Shown in pieces: positions 41,284-49,525 of a stretch of DNA of 51,074 nucleotides (positions are counted from its first letter, which is position 1; each line of letters opens with the position of its first letter). A model generated the notes under the pieces. It saw nothing but the letters and a program-made list of their open reading frames with translations, ran no database searches and was not told the DNA's origin. Origin of the DNA: Bacteroidales bacterium UBA5266 (GTDB taxonomy: Bacteria; Bacteroidota; Bacteroidia; Bacteroidales; WCHB1-69); the NCBI GenBank assembly GCA_002411545.1, contig DHTG01000025.1:1-51074 (forward strand). The letters run 5' to 3'. The position numbers were made by a program, and so were the translations under genes.

Positions 41284-41318
41284 TGTAAAAGGGCTGTTTC
41301 ATACAGCCTTTTTTACAT
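41284..41318. terminator. Bidirectional intrinsic terminator
   Basis: GGCTGT (41292-41297) pairs with ACAGCC (41303-41308) around TTCAT. The plus strand has six T residues after the stem, and AAAA upstream gives U residues for the minus strand. The stem extends further with a bulge. It separates the T9SS cargo gene from the convergent pseudouridine synthase gene. Confidence 0.8.
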
Positions 41319-41356
41319 GTATGACTATCATTAAGTGTTACTAAATGTGCAATGTA

Positions 41357-42052
41357 TCACTCATTAGTATGTAAGGATTGTTCAAAAAAAAGCCAAAGTG
41401 ATTCATTGGGTACCGGAGCAAGAATTGTTATGAATTGATTGGATACAGGATGTAGAAAACATAATTTCCGTGCATGCAAACTAATGGAAGCATCGGGATT
41501 CGAACGCGGAAAACCGTATTTTAAATCACCTTTCAAAGGGCTGTTTATAGCAGCTAATTGTGCTCGTATTTGATGATGCCTGCCGGTTTTTAATTCGATT
41601 TCCAGCAAATGATACTTTTCGGATGAGGCTAAATGAGTATATGCCAATTCTGCCTGTAAAAAACCTTTTTTAGGATTTGAAGATATAATGACTTTGTTAT
41701 TCTTTTCATTTTTTTTTAAGTAATGAATCAAAGTAGCTTGTGCTTCATCCGGCTTATTTTTAACGATTCCCCAATACAATTTCAGAAGCTCTCTGTTTTG
41801 CATTAAAACATTCATACGTGACAATGCTTTCGATGTTTTAGCAAATAAAACGACACCACTTACCGGACGATCAATTCGGTGTATTACACCACAAAAAACA
41901 TTACCCGATTTCTGGTAAGCATCTTTTAAATAGAGTTTTACTTTATCACAAAGCGACATATCGCCGGTTTTATCCCCTTGCACAATATCTCCGCTGCGTT
42001 TATTGATTGCAATCAAATGATTGTCTTCGTATAAGACTTCAATATCGTTCAT
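41357..42052 (-). CDS. RluA-family pseudouridine synthase, no S4 domain
   Basis: This 231-aa protein converts uridine to pseudouridine in rRNA or tRNA. It consists of the catalytic domain only: DNHLIAINKRSGDIVQG, the active-site HRIDRPVSGVVLFAKT (the Asp is catalytic), and LKTGRHHQIRAQLA. It lacks the S4 domain seen in the RluD protein of this window, so it resembles RluA or TruC. The target cannot be set. It is the last gene of the minus-strand operon from 45846. Confidence 0.9.
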   Translation of the reverse strand: MNDIEVLYEDNHLIAINKRSGDIVQGDKTGDMSLCDKVKLYLKDAYQKSGNVFCGVIHRIDRPVSGVVLFAKTSKALSRMNVLMQNRELLKLYWGIVKNKPDEAQATLIHYLKKNEKNNKVIISSNPKKGFLQAELAYTHLASSEKYHLLEIELKTGRHHQIRAQLAAINSPLKGDLKYGFPRSNPDASISLHARKLCFLHPVSNQFITILAPVPNESLWLFFEQSLHTNE

Positions 42053-42058
42053 GCTATA

Positions 42059-42916
42059 TTAAAAAGTAATGTGATGTTCTGGATTAACCGCCTTTCCTTG
42101 CATCCACAATTCAAAATATAATTCCATTTCTTCATATAGACCTTTGCCGATTAATTGTCCTGTATTTACTATATCGCCGTGTTTAACGTACACTTCACCC
42201 TTGAATCTATAGAGGCTAAGTGTGTTGTCAGGATGTTGAATTACAATTATATGTTTTGAATCGGGTCCTTTTGCAACGTACACTACATTACCCGATGCTG
42301 TGGCATAGACGGAATGATGATATGAAATGACTTTAATCCCGTAACGGTTTTCCAATGGATTAAATACGGAAACTACCTGTCCTTTCAAAGGTGTAAATAA
42401 CAAAGTATATGAACGTTGATTCTTTTTGAAAACTACTTTCTCATCTAAAGCTTTTGTGTTATTTCCTTGAATATTGATTTGCATTAATAGGCTATCATCT
42501 GCAGAAAAAGCAAAGGTTTTTTCCTTATTTTTCACCGGTTCAATGGTTTGAAAAACTGTAGTATCTTCACCTATCTTTTCATTTAAAAATATTTGTTGTA
42601 TTTCCTGTCTGTATAATTCATAACTTTCAATGTTTCGATTTAATGAATCGATTTGTTTTTGTAATTGAACAATTTTTTGTCCGTGTTTGGCGCTACCGTA
42701 ACCTGGAATCCATTCTCGCAATGGGGTTATCGTAATTATCAATGTCGTAAGTACTATTAAAAACAGAGAGGATATTGTAATAAATACAAAAACAAAAAGC
42801 GGGGTTAATTCAATGGATAATTTTTCTTCAAAAGTATTACTATTCATAATTACGAGTTTGTATTTTTCTCGTAATTGATGTTTTACTTTTATAGAAAAAT
42901 TTTTATTAATTCTCAA
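42059..42916 (-). CDS. Membrane-anchored M23-like protein with degenerate active site
   Basis: This 285-aa protein has an N-terminal cytoplasmic tail, one membrane helix (about 38-66), LREWIPGYGS, a short coiled coil (about 80-105), and a C-terminal LytM/M23 fold (about 185-283). Usual zinc-peptidase residues are missing: the region that reads HxGxD in active enzymes is YGIKVIS, and the HLHFE motif is ELYFELW. KGLYEEMELYFELWMQGKAVNP is otherwise M23-like. It therefore probably does not cut peptidoglycan itself but may act as an activator like EnvC or NlpD. It is 6 nt before the pseudouridine synthase gene and 14 nt after the lipoprotein gene. Confidence 0.78.
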   Translation of the reverse strand: MRINKNFSIKVKHQLREKYKLVIMNSNTFEEKLSIELTPLFVFVFITISSLFLIVLTTLIITITPLREWIPGYGSAKHGQKIVQLQKQIDSLNRNIESYELYRQEIQQIFLNEKIGEDTTVFQTIEPVKNKEKTFAFSADDSLLMQINIQGNNTKALDEKVVFKKNQRSYTLLFTPLKGQVVSVFNPLENRYGIKVISYHHSVYATASGNVVYVAKGPDSKHIIVIQHPDNTLSLYRFKGEVYVKHGDIVNTGQLIGKGLYEEMELYFELWMQGKAVNPEHHITF

Positions 42917-42930
42917 AACGTATATAAGCT

Positions 42931-43956
42931 TTAATAATCGTATTTCTTAAACTTTAAATGTCGGGTATATCTTCCATTTAGCAATGAATCATACGTAACA
43001 TCAGAAAACTCATCAAACATCCATACATTGAGACCTCTTGAACTCAAGATACCTAAAGCATTGTCATTTTCTATTAAAGTTCCATCTTCCCATTCATAAC
43101 TTTTCACATTGGTATATTCCCATCTTTCTTGATTAAGACCAGTTGAGGCTGATGTTGACAACATATACAAATACATATCCTTAGAGGCTGTATAAATATT
43201 TAATAATACAGAGTCTACAAATCGATAATCTACCTGCTCATCTACTTTCACACCATCTTTAATTTTTCTTAGAAAAGTTTCGCCAACATAATAGATAAAT
43301 TGAGTGGTCGAATTGCCAATATCCCATACGATAGGTTTCGGTTGACGTCTGTCTCCATTAAGCATAACTTCCGTATAATATAAAACAAAACTTGCTTGAT
43401 AATAAGAAACATTATCTCCCAATTTGTATTCTAACTTTTGTTGTTTCGGGATAAATGTGATGGTATTTCTAACTTTAGGGTAGTACAATGGGTATTTCAA
43501 ACTTAAATCCCCTACCAAGGCAGTCGATGCTTTCACTATTTTTCGAGTATATATATTTCTAATAACAACTTGATAGGTATACTCTTTATGTAAAATAGCT
43601 TCCGTTTTATATAAAACTTGTAATGGATAAGCAAATAGTCCGGAATCTTTGGGTATGGCAGTAGTAGTATCAAAAGACAAACTTCGCACTAAATTTTCAC
43701 CATCATACTCTTCCAATGTAACTTCTATGCTATCGAAGTAACTAAAATTATGAATGTCTTTTGCCGCTTCATAGGCATTACTATCGGTCAGAAAACTTTT
43801 ATAAATCTTTAGATAATGCACACTGTCATCAGGATTTAAAAATCCATATAAGATCGTAACATCCTCATATTCTCCACTTAAACTAAAATCTTTCTTTTTG
43901 CATGAGGACAGGCAAAAAGAAAACACAAGGGCAATAAATAAAACCTTTTTAATCAT
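42931..43956 (-). CDS. Lipoprotein, unknown function
   Basis: This is a 341-aa exported protein with a lipoprotein signal and lipobox LSSC (lipidated at about Cys19). The mature part is rich in beta-strand-like segments and tyrosines, and begins GEYEDVTILYGFLNPDDSVHYLKIYKSF. It resembles lipoproteins of Bacteroidetes with DUF4249-like architecture, but I cannot confirm that family. It lies in the operon between the membrane protein and the degenerate M23 gene. Confidence 0.7.
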   Translation of the reverse strand: MIKKVLFIALVFSFCLSSCKKKDFSLSGEYEDVTILYGFLNPDDSVHYLKIYKSFLTDSNAYEAAKDIHNFSYFDSIEVTLEEYDGENLVRSLSFDTTTAIPKDSGLFAYPLQVLYKTEAILHKEYTYQVVIRNIYTRKIVKASTALVGDLSLKYPLYYPKVRNTITFIPKQQKLEYKLGDNVSYYQASFVLYYTEVMLNGDRRQPKPIVWDIGNSTTQFIYYVGETFLRKIKDGVKVDEQVDYRFVDSVLLNIYTASKDMYLYMLSTSASTGLNQERWEYTNVKSYEWEDGTLIENDNALGILSSRGLNVWMFDEFSDVTYDSLLNGRYTRHLKFKKYDY

Positions 43957-44010
43957 ATTTATTATTTATGATAAGAAAACGTAAAAAAAACATATAAATT
44001 TCATATTAAC

Positions 44011-44517
44011 TTATTTTTTCTTATTATTTTTAAATGAGAACAAAAAGCTATCCGTATTTTCATAAAATACTCTAATAATCAAAGCCCATACCCCACAAAA
44101 AAATGCAGTGACGATTATATATGGTAGCCAAAAAGATAAAAATGAAAATATTTTAAATGAATTCCTATCATGCTTATTCACTAAAACGGTAATTCTATCA
44201 CCACTATATTTATGCAAATTATAATCTAATTCTTTAAACATAAGTTTATTGTCAATATCATAATACACGAAATTATAGGGAGAGTGCATCAATGTCAGCT
44301 GATAGTAAATTTTAGCGGTATCATTATTAAAATAGGGCAATAAATAGGTGATATTAACATTTTTATTCGATAAATCAGTCCAATCTATATACATCCCTTC
44401 CACTTTATCGTATTGACTCCATAATCTGTAACGATTTAGAACAAACAAAATACATATAAAAACAATCCCTATTAAAACCAACTTATTTTTTGAAACTTCG
44501 ACTGAAATGGATTTCAT
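44011..44517 (-). CDS. Two-helix membrane protein, unknown (DUF3592-like topology)
   Basis: This 168-aa protein has an N-terminal helix (about 10-27), a soluble region of about 95 residues (YLLPYFNNDTAKIYYQL), a second helix (about 125-150) and a short basic tail. The topology resembles DUF3592 proteins, but I see no decisive motif. It starts 12 nt after the stop of the saccharopine dehydrogenase-like gene and is therefore probably cotranscribed. Confidence 0.65.
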   Translation of the reverse strand: MKSISVEVSKNKLVLIGIVFICILFVLNRYRLWSQYDKVEGMYIDWTDLSNKNVNITYLLPYFNNDTAKIYYQLTLMHSPYNFVYYDIDNKLMFKELDYNLHKYSGDRITVLVNKHDRNSFKIFSFLSFWLPYIIVTAFFCGVWALIIRVFYENTDSFLFSFKNNKKK

Positions 44518-44529
44518 TCCACCTGGAAT

Positions 44530-45846
44530 TTAGGGTATATATTTATCTAAATATTCTTGTAGATATTGATAATTAGGCGTTAATTGGCCATTATGTAATA
44601 TAAGTGCTTTCTTGATGGGAAGCGGAAGTTGTAATTCGTGATATGCATTATCATAATTACACACCGTTATATCGTACACAAAATCTTCGAGAGCATCGGC
44701 AAAAGCTATGGATGAATCCCGTGGTAATTCACTAGGCAATATATCAACAGCCATAATTACAAGACCATCTCCTTTATACCCATAATTGTTCTGGCGCGTA
44801 ATGGGATGATACACAAAAATCGGGTTATCAATGGGAGTTCCCATATGTGTAGCTTCAATAGAACCATTCGGATCACAGGTAATATCACCGATGAGTTGTA
44901 AGGTTAAGCTATTATTTTTATATGATTTCTCCAAAAAGTCTTTTGTAATCAAGCGATCATAGCGTTTATCCCAATACATACAATTAATTAATAGTTGTAA
45001 ATGAGGTATATATTGTTCGAAATTGTTTTCAAAGTGAGATGGATAAGAATAAAATTCCTGTAGATCAAAAGGAATCCCTTCTTTATGGCGGGCAATATGT
45101 TTTTCATGAAACACTACTTTATAGATGTGATTACGAGAAAAATTCTTTTCATTCTTCAATACCAATAAATCGGATGGGCTTATTTCTATCGTTGGCAATA
45201 ATTCTAAAATTTCTTGTGCTCCTTTTGACACATTTCCATAGCCTGTAATTCCAATGGTTAAAGGTAAAATTTCCTTTGGTAAACCTTTTTGTGTAATTTC
45301 ATTTCCTATGTTGGCAATCACTTTTTTAACCTCTTCCAATGAAAAATAAGTATGTGTTTGATTTAATTGCAAAAAAGGAGTCTCTATGCCTAAATGTTTC
45401 ATCCGTAAACCAAATGCCCACAATGAATTCGTCATGCCTGCCAATCCTGCAAAACGACCGAAAAATATCAATCGTTTATTATTTTCATCAACAATACATT
45501 CATAATCAATCAAACTACATTTATTCTCTATCATTTTTTTCAACATAGGCATATTGTATTCCTGGCCTTTAATGACATGAGAAAAAATAACATACGTTTT
45601 GTCTGCTTGAATACTTTGAATGGGAATTTCTTTAATTCCAAATATAGTTTTTGGCTCGTTTACATTTTCACTAAGTTTGCAACCGGCTTCTTCAAATTCA
45701 TGATCGGAAAAAGCTCGTTTAGGGGACTTCTCTACATGAAATGCAATGTTATGTTTCTCCATTATTCGTTTGGCATGTAAGGGAGTAATGGCTACACGTC
45801 GTTCTTGTTCGTACTTATCTTCTTTTCTAATACCTACATTTAACAT
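44530..45846 (-). CDS. Saccharopine dehydrogenase / lysine-ketoglutarate reductase-like enzyme
   Basis: This 438-aa cytoplasmic enzyme has an alanine dehydrogenase/transhydrogenase-type N-terminal domain: VGIRKEDKYEQERRVAITPLHAKRI, SLIDYECIVDENNKRLIFFGRFAGLAGM. An NAD(P) domain (about 195-340) includes LTIGITGYGNVSKGAQEILELL. It matches lysine 2-oxoglutarate reductase/saccharopine dehydrogenase-like proteins of Bacteroidetes, which join lysine metabolism to 2-oxoglutarate. The exact substrate is not proved. It is the first of five minus-strand genes, with a -7 box at 45890-45897. Confidence 0.85.
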   Translation of the reverse strand: MLNVGIRKEDKYEQERRVAITPLHAKRIMEKHNIAFHVEKSPKRAFSDHEFEEAGCKLSENVNEPKTIFGIKEIPIQSIQADKTYVIFSHVIKGQEYNMPMLKKMIENKCSLIDYECIVDENNKRLIFFGRFAGLAGMTNSLWAFGLRMKHLGIETPFLQLNQTHTYFSLEEVKKVIANIGNEITQKGLPKEILPLTIGITGYGNVSKGAQEILELLPTIEISPSDLLVLKNEKNFSRNHIYKVVFHEKHIARHKEGIPFDLQEFYSYPSHFENNFEQYIPHLQLLINCMYWDKRYDRLITKDFLEKSYKNNSLTLQLIGDITCDPNGSIEATHMGTPIDNPIFVYHPITRQNNYGYKGDGLVIMAVDILPSELPRDSSIAFADALEDFVYDITVCNYDNAYHELQLPLPIKKALILHNGQLTPNYQYLQEYLDKYIP

Positions 45847-45889
45847 ATCAATTTTGTCTATTCGTTTATATTTTAAATATTTGATTTTG

Positions 45890-45897
45890 CAAAGATA
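45890..45897 (-). promoter_or_regulatory. -7 promoter box of the saccharopine dehydrogenase-like operon
   Basis: The minus strand reads TATCTTTG, with a TTTG (forward CAAA at 45920-45923) 22 nt upstream as a possible -33 element. This is the best two-part match in the window. Confidence 0.6.
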
Positions 45898-45942
45898 ATC
45901 ATTTTCTTATATAAGATTGCAAAACATATTTTGTATTTCATC

Positions 45943-46081
45943 ATTGTCCGATAAAAAATAAGTTATTAAAGACAGATTCTTCGCTTCACTTCACACTAAA
46001 GCACAAGACAATAAATTTATTTTATTGATATTCTAGGAATTGTACCATAACTTTACTTTTAGGTAATTTTTATTGGACAAT
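45943..46081. mobile_element. MITE-like element with inverted terminal repeats
   Basis: The left end ATTGTCCGATAAAAAAT (45943-45959) and right end ATTTTTATTGGACAAT (46066-46081) are inverted repeats with one substitution and one extra A. The 139-bp interior has no coding frame. The right end 16-mer is repeated exactly at 107-122, and the left half matches the repeat there (66-126). No target-site duplication is clear. A non-autonomous element mobilised by an unseen transposase is the best explanation. Confidence 0.6.
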
Positions 46082-46117
46082 AGTGATTATAGTGTGTTAT
46101 TTATTTATTTTTTGATG

Positions 46118-46125
46118 TAATTTTG
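46118..46125 (+). promoter_or_regulatory. -7 promoter box of the bleomycin-hydrolase-like gene
   Basis: TAATTTTG fits TAnnTTTG and lies 22 nt before the ATG at 46148, 36 nt beyond the end of the MITE-like element. Confidence 0.5.
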
Positions 46126-46147
46126 CATTATTAAAATCTCTTATAAT

Positions 46148-47551
46148 ATGAACAAAAAAGACATCGTATTCTTTGTATTTTTTTACTTTTCAATTTTCAA
46201 TGTTATTCATGCTCAAGATACAAAGGGAAGCATAACAGAAAACTTGTTGAAAGAAATTCAAAACTCCTATCAACAGACGGCTACTGACAAAGCCATACAC
46301 AATGCAATTGCAAACAACGACATTAACAAACTTACCATCAATACGAGAATAACATCTTTATCCGATACATATTTTTCTCATAGAGTTAACACAAAGGGTA
46401 TTACCAACCAAAAATCATCCGGAAGATGTTGGATGTTTTCGGGAATGAATGTACTGAGAGCAAAAATCATTGCTAAGTACAACTTAACTAACTTCGAATT
46501 TTCTCAAAACTATCTATTTTTTTGGGATCAGTTGGAAAAGTCGAATTTATTTCTTCAAGCAGTAATCGATACGCGAAATAAAGATTATAACGATAAAACC
46601 GTTGAGTGGTTATTCAAAAATCCCATCGGAGATGGAGGACAATTCACCGGTATGATTGATTTAGTATCGAAATACGGTCTTGTTCCTAAAGAAGCTATGC
46701 CCGAAACCTTTAGCAGTGAAAACACTGCTCGTATGTCGCAGTTGATATCATTGAAATTGAGAGAATACGGACTGGAATTACGCGAGATGGCATCCCATAA
46801 AAAAACAAATGAAAACACACTTACTCAAAGAAAAACAGAAATGTTAACAACTATTTATCGTATGTTAGCCCTTAATTTGGGGGTTCCTCCTACCCGTTTT
46901 ATCTGGACGTTAAAAGATGCCAACGGCAAACCTGTTTCCACTAAAGAATACACACCCAAATCATTCTACCAAGAATTTGTAAATGAAGATTTACATACAT
47001 ACATTATGTTTATGAACGATCCCACACGCGAATATTACAAAGTGTATGAAATCGAATACGACCGACATATGTATGACGGACTGAACTGGAAATATATAAA
47101 TTTACCTTTGGATGACATTAAAGAAATGGCGATAAAATCAATCAAAGATAGTACGGCCCTGTATTTTTCGTGCGATGTAGGCAAATTTTATAATAGAGAT
47201 AATGGCACCTTAGATATAAACAATTACGATTATGAATCCTTGATGGGAACCACTTTTGGTATGAATAAGAAACAACGCATTCAGTCCTTTGCCAGCGGCT
47301 CTTCGCATGCCATGACACTTTGTGCCGTTGATTTAGACACAGAAAACAAACCCATTAAATGGTTATTAGAAAACAGTTGGGGACTTACCGGTTATAATGG
47401 CTATCTGATTATGACCGATGAATGGTTTAATGAATATATGTTTCGATTGGTTGTAGAGCAAAAATATGTAAAAAAAGAAATATTGGATTTATTAAAAACA
47501 ACACCCATCAAACTACCACCCTGGGATCCTATGTTTGCCTTTGAAGAATAA
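46148..47551 (+). CDS. Exported C1B cysteine aminopeptidase (bleomycin hydrolase-like)
   Basis: This papain-like peptidase of 467 aa has a signal peptide ending VIHAQ (about residue 23), so it acts outside the cytoplasm. The catalytic residues are Q88, C94 (QKSSGRCWMF), H387 (GSSHAM) and N409 (ENSWG). Bleomycin hydrolase/PepC enzymes are usually cytosolic hexamers with a C-terminal tail that trims N-terminal residues; exported forms are common in Bacteroidetes. It appears monocistronic and lies between the MITE-like element and the pRiA4b-type gene. Confidence 0.92.
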   Translation: MNKKDIVFFVFFYFSIFNVIHAQDTKGSITENLLKEIQNSYQQTATDKAIHNAIANNDINKLTINTRITSLSDTYFSHRVNTKGITNQKSSGRCWMFSGMNVLRAKIIAKYNLTNFEFSQNYLFFWDQLEKSNLFLQAVIDTRNKDYNDKTVEWLFKNPIGDGGQFTGMIDLVSKYGLVPKEAMPETFSSENTARMSQLISLKLREYGLELREMASHKKTNENTLTQRKTEMLTTIYRMLALNLGVPPTRFIWTLKDANGKPVSTKEYTPKSFYQEFVNEDLHTYIMFMNDPTREYYKVYEIEYDRHMYDGLNWKYINLPLDDIKEMAIKSIKDSTALYFSCDVGKFYNRDNGTLDINNYDYESLMGTTFGMNKKQRIQSFASGSSHAMTLCAVDLDTENKPIKWLLENSWGLTGYNGYLIMTDEWFNEYMFRLVVEQKYVKKEILDLLKTTPIKLPPWDPMFAFEE

Positions 47552-47572
47552 TTTAAAAGTATAAATTAAGTA

Positions 47573-47580
47573 TAAATTTG
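47573..47580 (+). promoter_or_regulatory. -7 promoter box of the pRiA4b-like/miaA pair
   Basis: TAAATTTG fits TAnnTTTG, 14 nt before the ATG at 47595. It probably drives miaA too. Confidence 0.5.
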
Positions 47581-47594
47581 TAATAATAAGCGCT

Positions 47595-48191
47595 ATGTAC
47601 GTATATAAATTCAGACTCTTATTCGATGATGTAGAAGATTTTGTGAGGGACTATGAAATTTTATCTAAGCAAAATTTCAAGGACTTCCATCATTGTATTA
47701 TCGAAAGTATTAAAGGGTTAAACACAAAAGAATTAGCTTCGTTTTTCATTTGCGATCGAAAATGGACAAAAAAACAAGAGATTACTCTTGTTGAAATGAT
47801 TGAAGACGATGAAAACGATAAAGCATGTGATGAAAACGAACAACTCGAAGCGAATAATCCTATCGTATCTATGGAAAATGCCATTCTAAGTGATTTTATC
47901 GATGACCCTCATCAACGTATAATATATGAGTACGACTTCCTTCACTTAAAAACCTTTTATATCGAATTACTTAAATCCTATGAAGCCTCACCAAATAAAA
48001 AATATCCAATCTGTACTTACTCTTCCGGCGAAATCCCACAAAAAGAAACACTCATAACACATGAAAATGAGATTTTCGAAGAGGATTCTATCCAAAGTAT
48101 TTTAGATGATATGGAAAACGACAACGAAGCATACTACGACGAAAGTGAATTAGATGGCTTTAATGCTGACTTTGAAGACAACAATCTATAA
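47595..48191 (+). CDS. pRiA4b ORF-3/IS1096 passenger-like protein
   Basis: This 198-aa protein has the family pattern at its start, YKFRLLFDDVEDFVRDYEI, and a later IIYEYDFLHLKTFYIEL segment that corresponds to the conserved YxYDFGD-like region. The C-terminal third is strongly acidic, with many E, D and N. Homologues are annotated as plasmid pRiA4b ORF-3 family or IS1096 passenger TnpR, but no transposase is nearby, so the name need not mean mobility. Its stop precedes the miaA start by 5 nt. Function is unknown. Confidence 0.72.
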   Translation: MYVYKFRLLFDDVEDFVRDYEILSKQNFKDFHHCIIESIKGLNTKELASFFICDRKWTKKQEITLVEMIEDDENDKACDENEQLEANNPIVSMENAILSDFIDDPHQRIIYEYDFLHLKTFYIELLKSYEASPNKKYPICTYSSGEIPQKETLITHENEIFEEDSIQSILDDMENDNEAYYDESELDGFNADFEDNNL

Positions 48192-48196
48192 TTACA

Positions 48197-49090
48197 TTGG
48201 CAACCAAAGATAAAACTTTACTTGTCATTGCCGGCCCCACAGCAGTTGGGAAAACAGCGCTCAGCATTGAATTGGCGAAAATTTTGGATACTTGTATACT
48301 TTCTGCCGATTCTCGACAATTTTATAAAGAGCTAAAAATTGGCACAGCAACTCCAAGTCAAAAAGAATTATCGGAAGTTCAACACTATTTTATGGGTCAT
48401 TTAAGCATACATGACTATTATAATGTATCCATGTACGAAAATCAAGCATTGGAAATTTTGCATGAAAAATTTAAGCATCACGATACCGTCATTGCATGTG
48501 GAGGAAGTGGATTATATATCGACACATTATGTCACGGCATTGATAACTTGCCCGACCCGGACCCTACTTTACGTAAACATTTAAACAGTTTGTATTTACA
48601 AGGAGATATCAACATTTTATTAAATCAATTAAAAGAATTAGACCCCGAATATTATCTAATCGTCGATAAAAATAACCCGAAACGTATCATGCGTGCACTG
48701 GAAGTATGCTTGCAAACAAACCAAACATACACTTCTATGAGAAAAAGCCAAGAAAAATTACGCGATTTTCACATGCTTAAATATTGCTTGACTCTCCCAC
48801 GTGAAATTCTTTACCAACGTATTAATGAACGAACAGACCAAATGATGGTTTCCGGTTTATTAGAAGAAGCCAAAGCATTGTATGATTACCGGCATTTAAA
48901 TGCATTAAACACCGTGGGATATAAAGAATTATTCGACTTTTTCGATGGAAAATACTCTCTTGATGAAAGTATTGAAAAAATCAAAACACATACCCGTCGT
49001 TATGCAAAAAGACAAATCACTTGGTTTAAACGCGACGAGAGCTACCAAGCAATTTCTCCACAAGAACTTAGGGAAAAATATCTCTCATAG
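48197..49090 (+). CDS. miaA: tRNA dimethylallyltransferase
   Basis: MiaA adds a dimethylallyl group to A37 of tRNAs that read U-starting codons. This 297-aa enzyme has the P-loop GPTAVGKT at 13-20, SADSRQFY with TATPS downstream, the catalytic-region GGSGLYIDTLCHG, and C-terminal RRYAKRQITWFKRD. The start codon is TTG at 48197: no ATG lies between the upstream gene's stop and the P-loop. TTG placed 5 nt after that stop suggests translational coupling. Confidence 0.96.
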   Translation: MATKDKTLLVIAGPTAVGKTALSIELAKILDTCILSADSRQFYKELKIGTATPSQKELSEVQHYFMGHLSIHDYYNVSMYENQALEILHEKFKHHDTVIACGGSGLYIDTLCHGIDNLPDPDPTLRKHLNSLYLQGDINILLNQLKELDPEYYLIVDKNNPKRIMRALEVCLQTNQTYTSMRKSQEKLRDFHMLKYCLTLPREILYQRINERTDQMMVSGLLEEAKALYDYRHLNALNTVGYKELFDFFDGKYSLDESIEKIKTHTRRYAKRQITWFKRDESYQAISPQELREKYLS

Positions 49091-49145
49091 TCCTTTTTAG
49101 TAATGAATGATTGGATGTTTGTTTAGATTTATTTTATATTTTTTG

Positions 49146-49284
49146 CAGACAACTTTTATCTACATTTTTACGTCTTGTACGTATAAAATAAAAGGGGAAA
49201 AAACGTGGTATAAAACTTCTTATTAATAACTTGCTATAAAAAGAAATCTTCTCAAACCTCTGTGATGGAGGTTTGTTTTTTTTT
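49146..49284 (+). ncRNA. Candidate small RNA
   Basis: A TATTTTTTG sequence at 49137-49145 is a -7-like box with one extra base. About 130 nt follow with a TACGT/ACGTA hairpin (49169-49183) and a strong terminator (49253-49284), with no coding frame between. I recognise no RNA family. The terminator could instead end miaA transcripts, which would remove the need for a separate RNA. Confidence 0.35.
49253..49284 (+). terminator. Rho-independent terminator
   Basis: CAAACCTC (49253-49260) and GAGGTTTG (49268-49275) form a perfect 8-bp stem with a 7-nt loop, followed by nine T residues. Confidence 0.85.
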
Positions 49285-49384
49285 GATTTTACGACGTTAT
49301 TTGCAAGGCAATTAAATATTGCCTTTTACCTTTATTTTTTTATTATCGTGATTGTAAATTCCTTATTTTTCCATGCCCTAATTT

Positions 49385-49525
49385 GATACATTACCACCCC
49401 CTCTACATGGTATATTTGAAGCAAACAGAAAAGCATAAAATGGTACATTACCCACATTACCATATATATTTGCCTTTCCAAAAAGCACCAAATAGTACAC
49501 TACCTACAGTACCCTACCTACTTAC
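49385..49525. repeat. Degenerate tandem repeat, about 55-bp period
   Basis: TACATTACC or TACACTACC begins at about 49386, 49444 and 49496. The units then share loosely TATATTTG and AAAAGCA...AAAT. The third copy is cut short and overlaps the last codons of the minus-strand gene at 49514. The spacing is irregular and identity low, so a decayed or GGTAATGTA-type low-complexity repeat is likely. Confidence 0.4.

Larger units (their letters stand above)
45847..46147. other. Intergenic region with MITE-like element
   Basis: This divergent gap contains the minus-strand promoter box (45890-45897), the repeat element at 45943-46081 and the plus-strand box (46118-46125). No coding frame is supported. 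Confidence 0.5.
49091..49513. other. Intergenic region with possible sRNA and degenerate repeats
   Basis: This region after miaA carries a near-consensus -7 box (49137-49145), a hairpin, a strong terminator (49253-49284), and a degenerate repeat that runs into the 3' end of the minus-strand immunity gene (49385-49525). A 73-aa plus-strand frame at 49383 looks like a by-product of the repeats. Confidence 0.5.

Noticed and set aside
49385..49525. Possible CRISPR array
   Set aside because: Units are imperfect and irregular, with only two to three copies and no cas genes.
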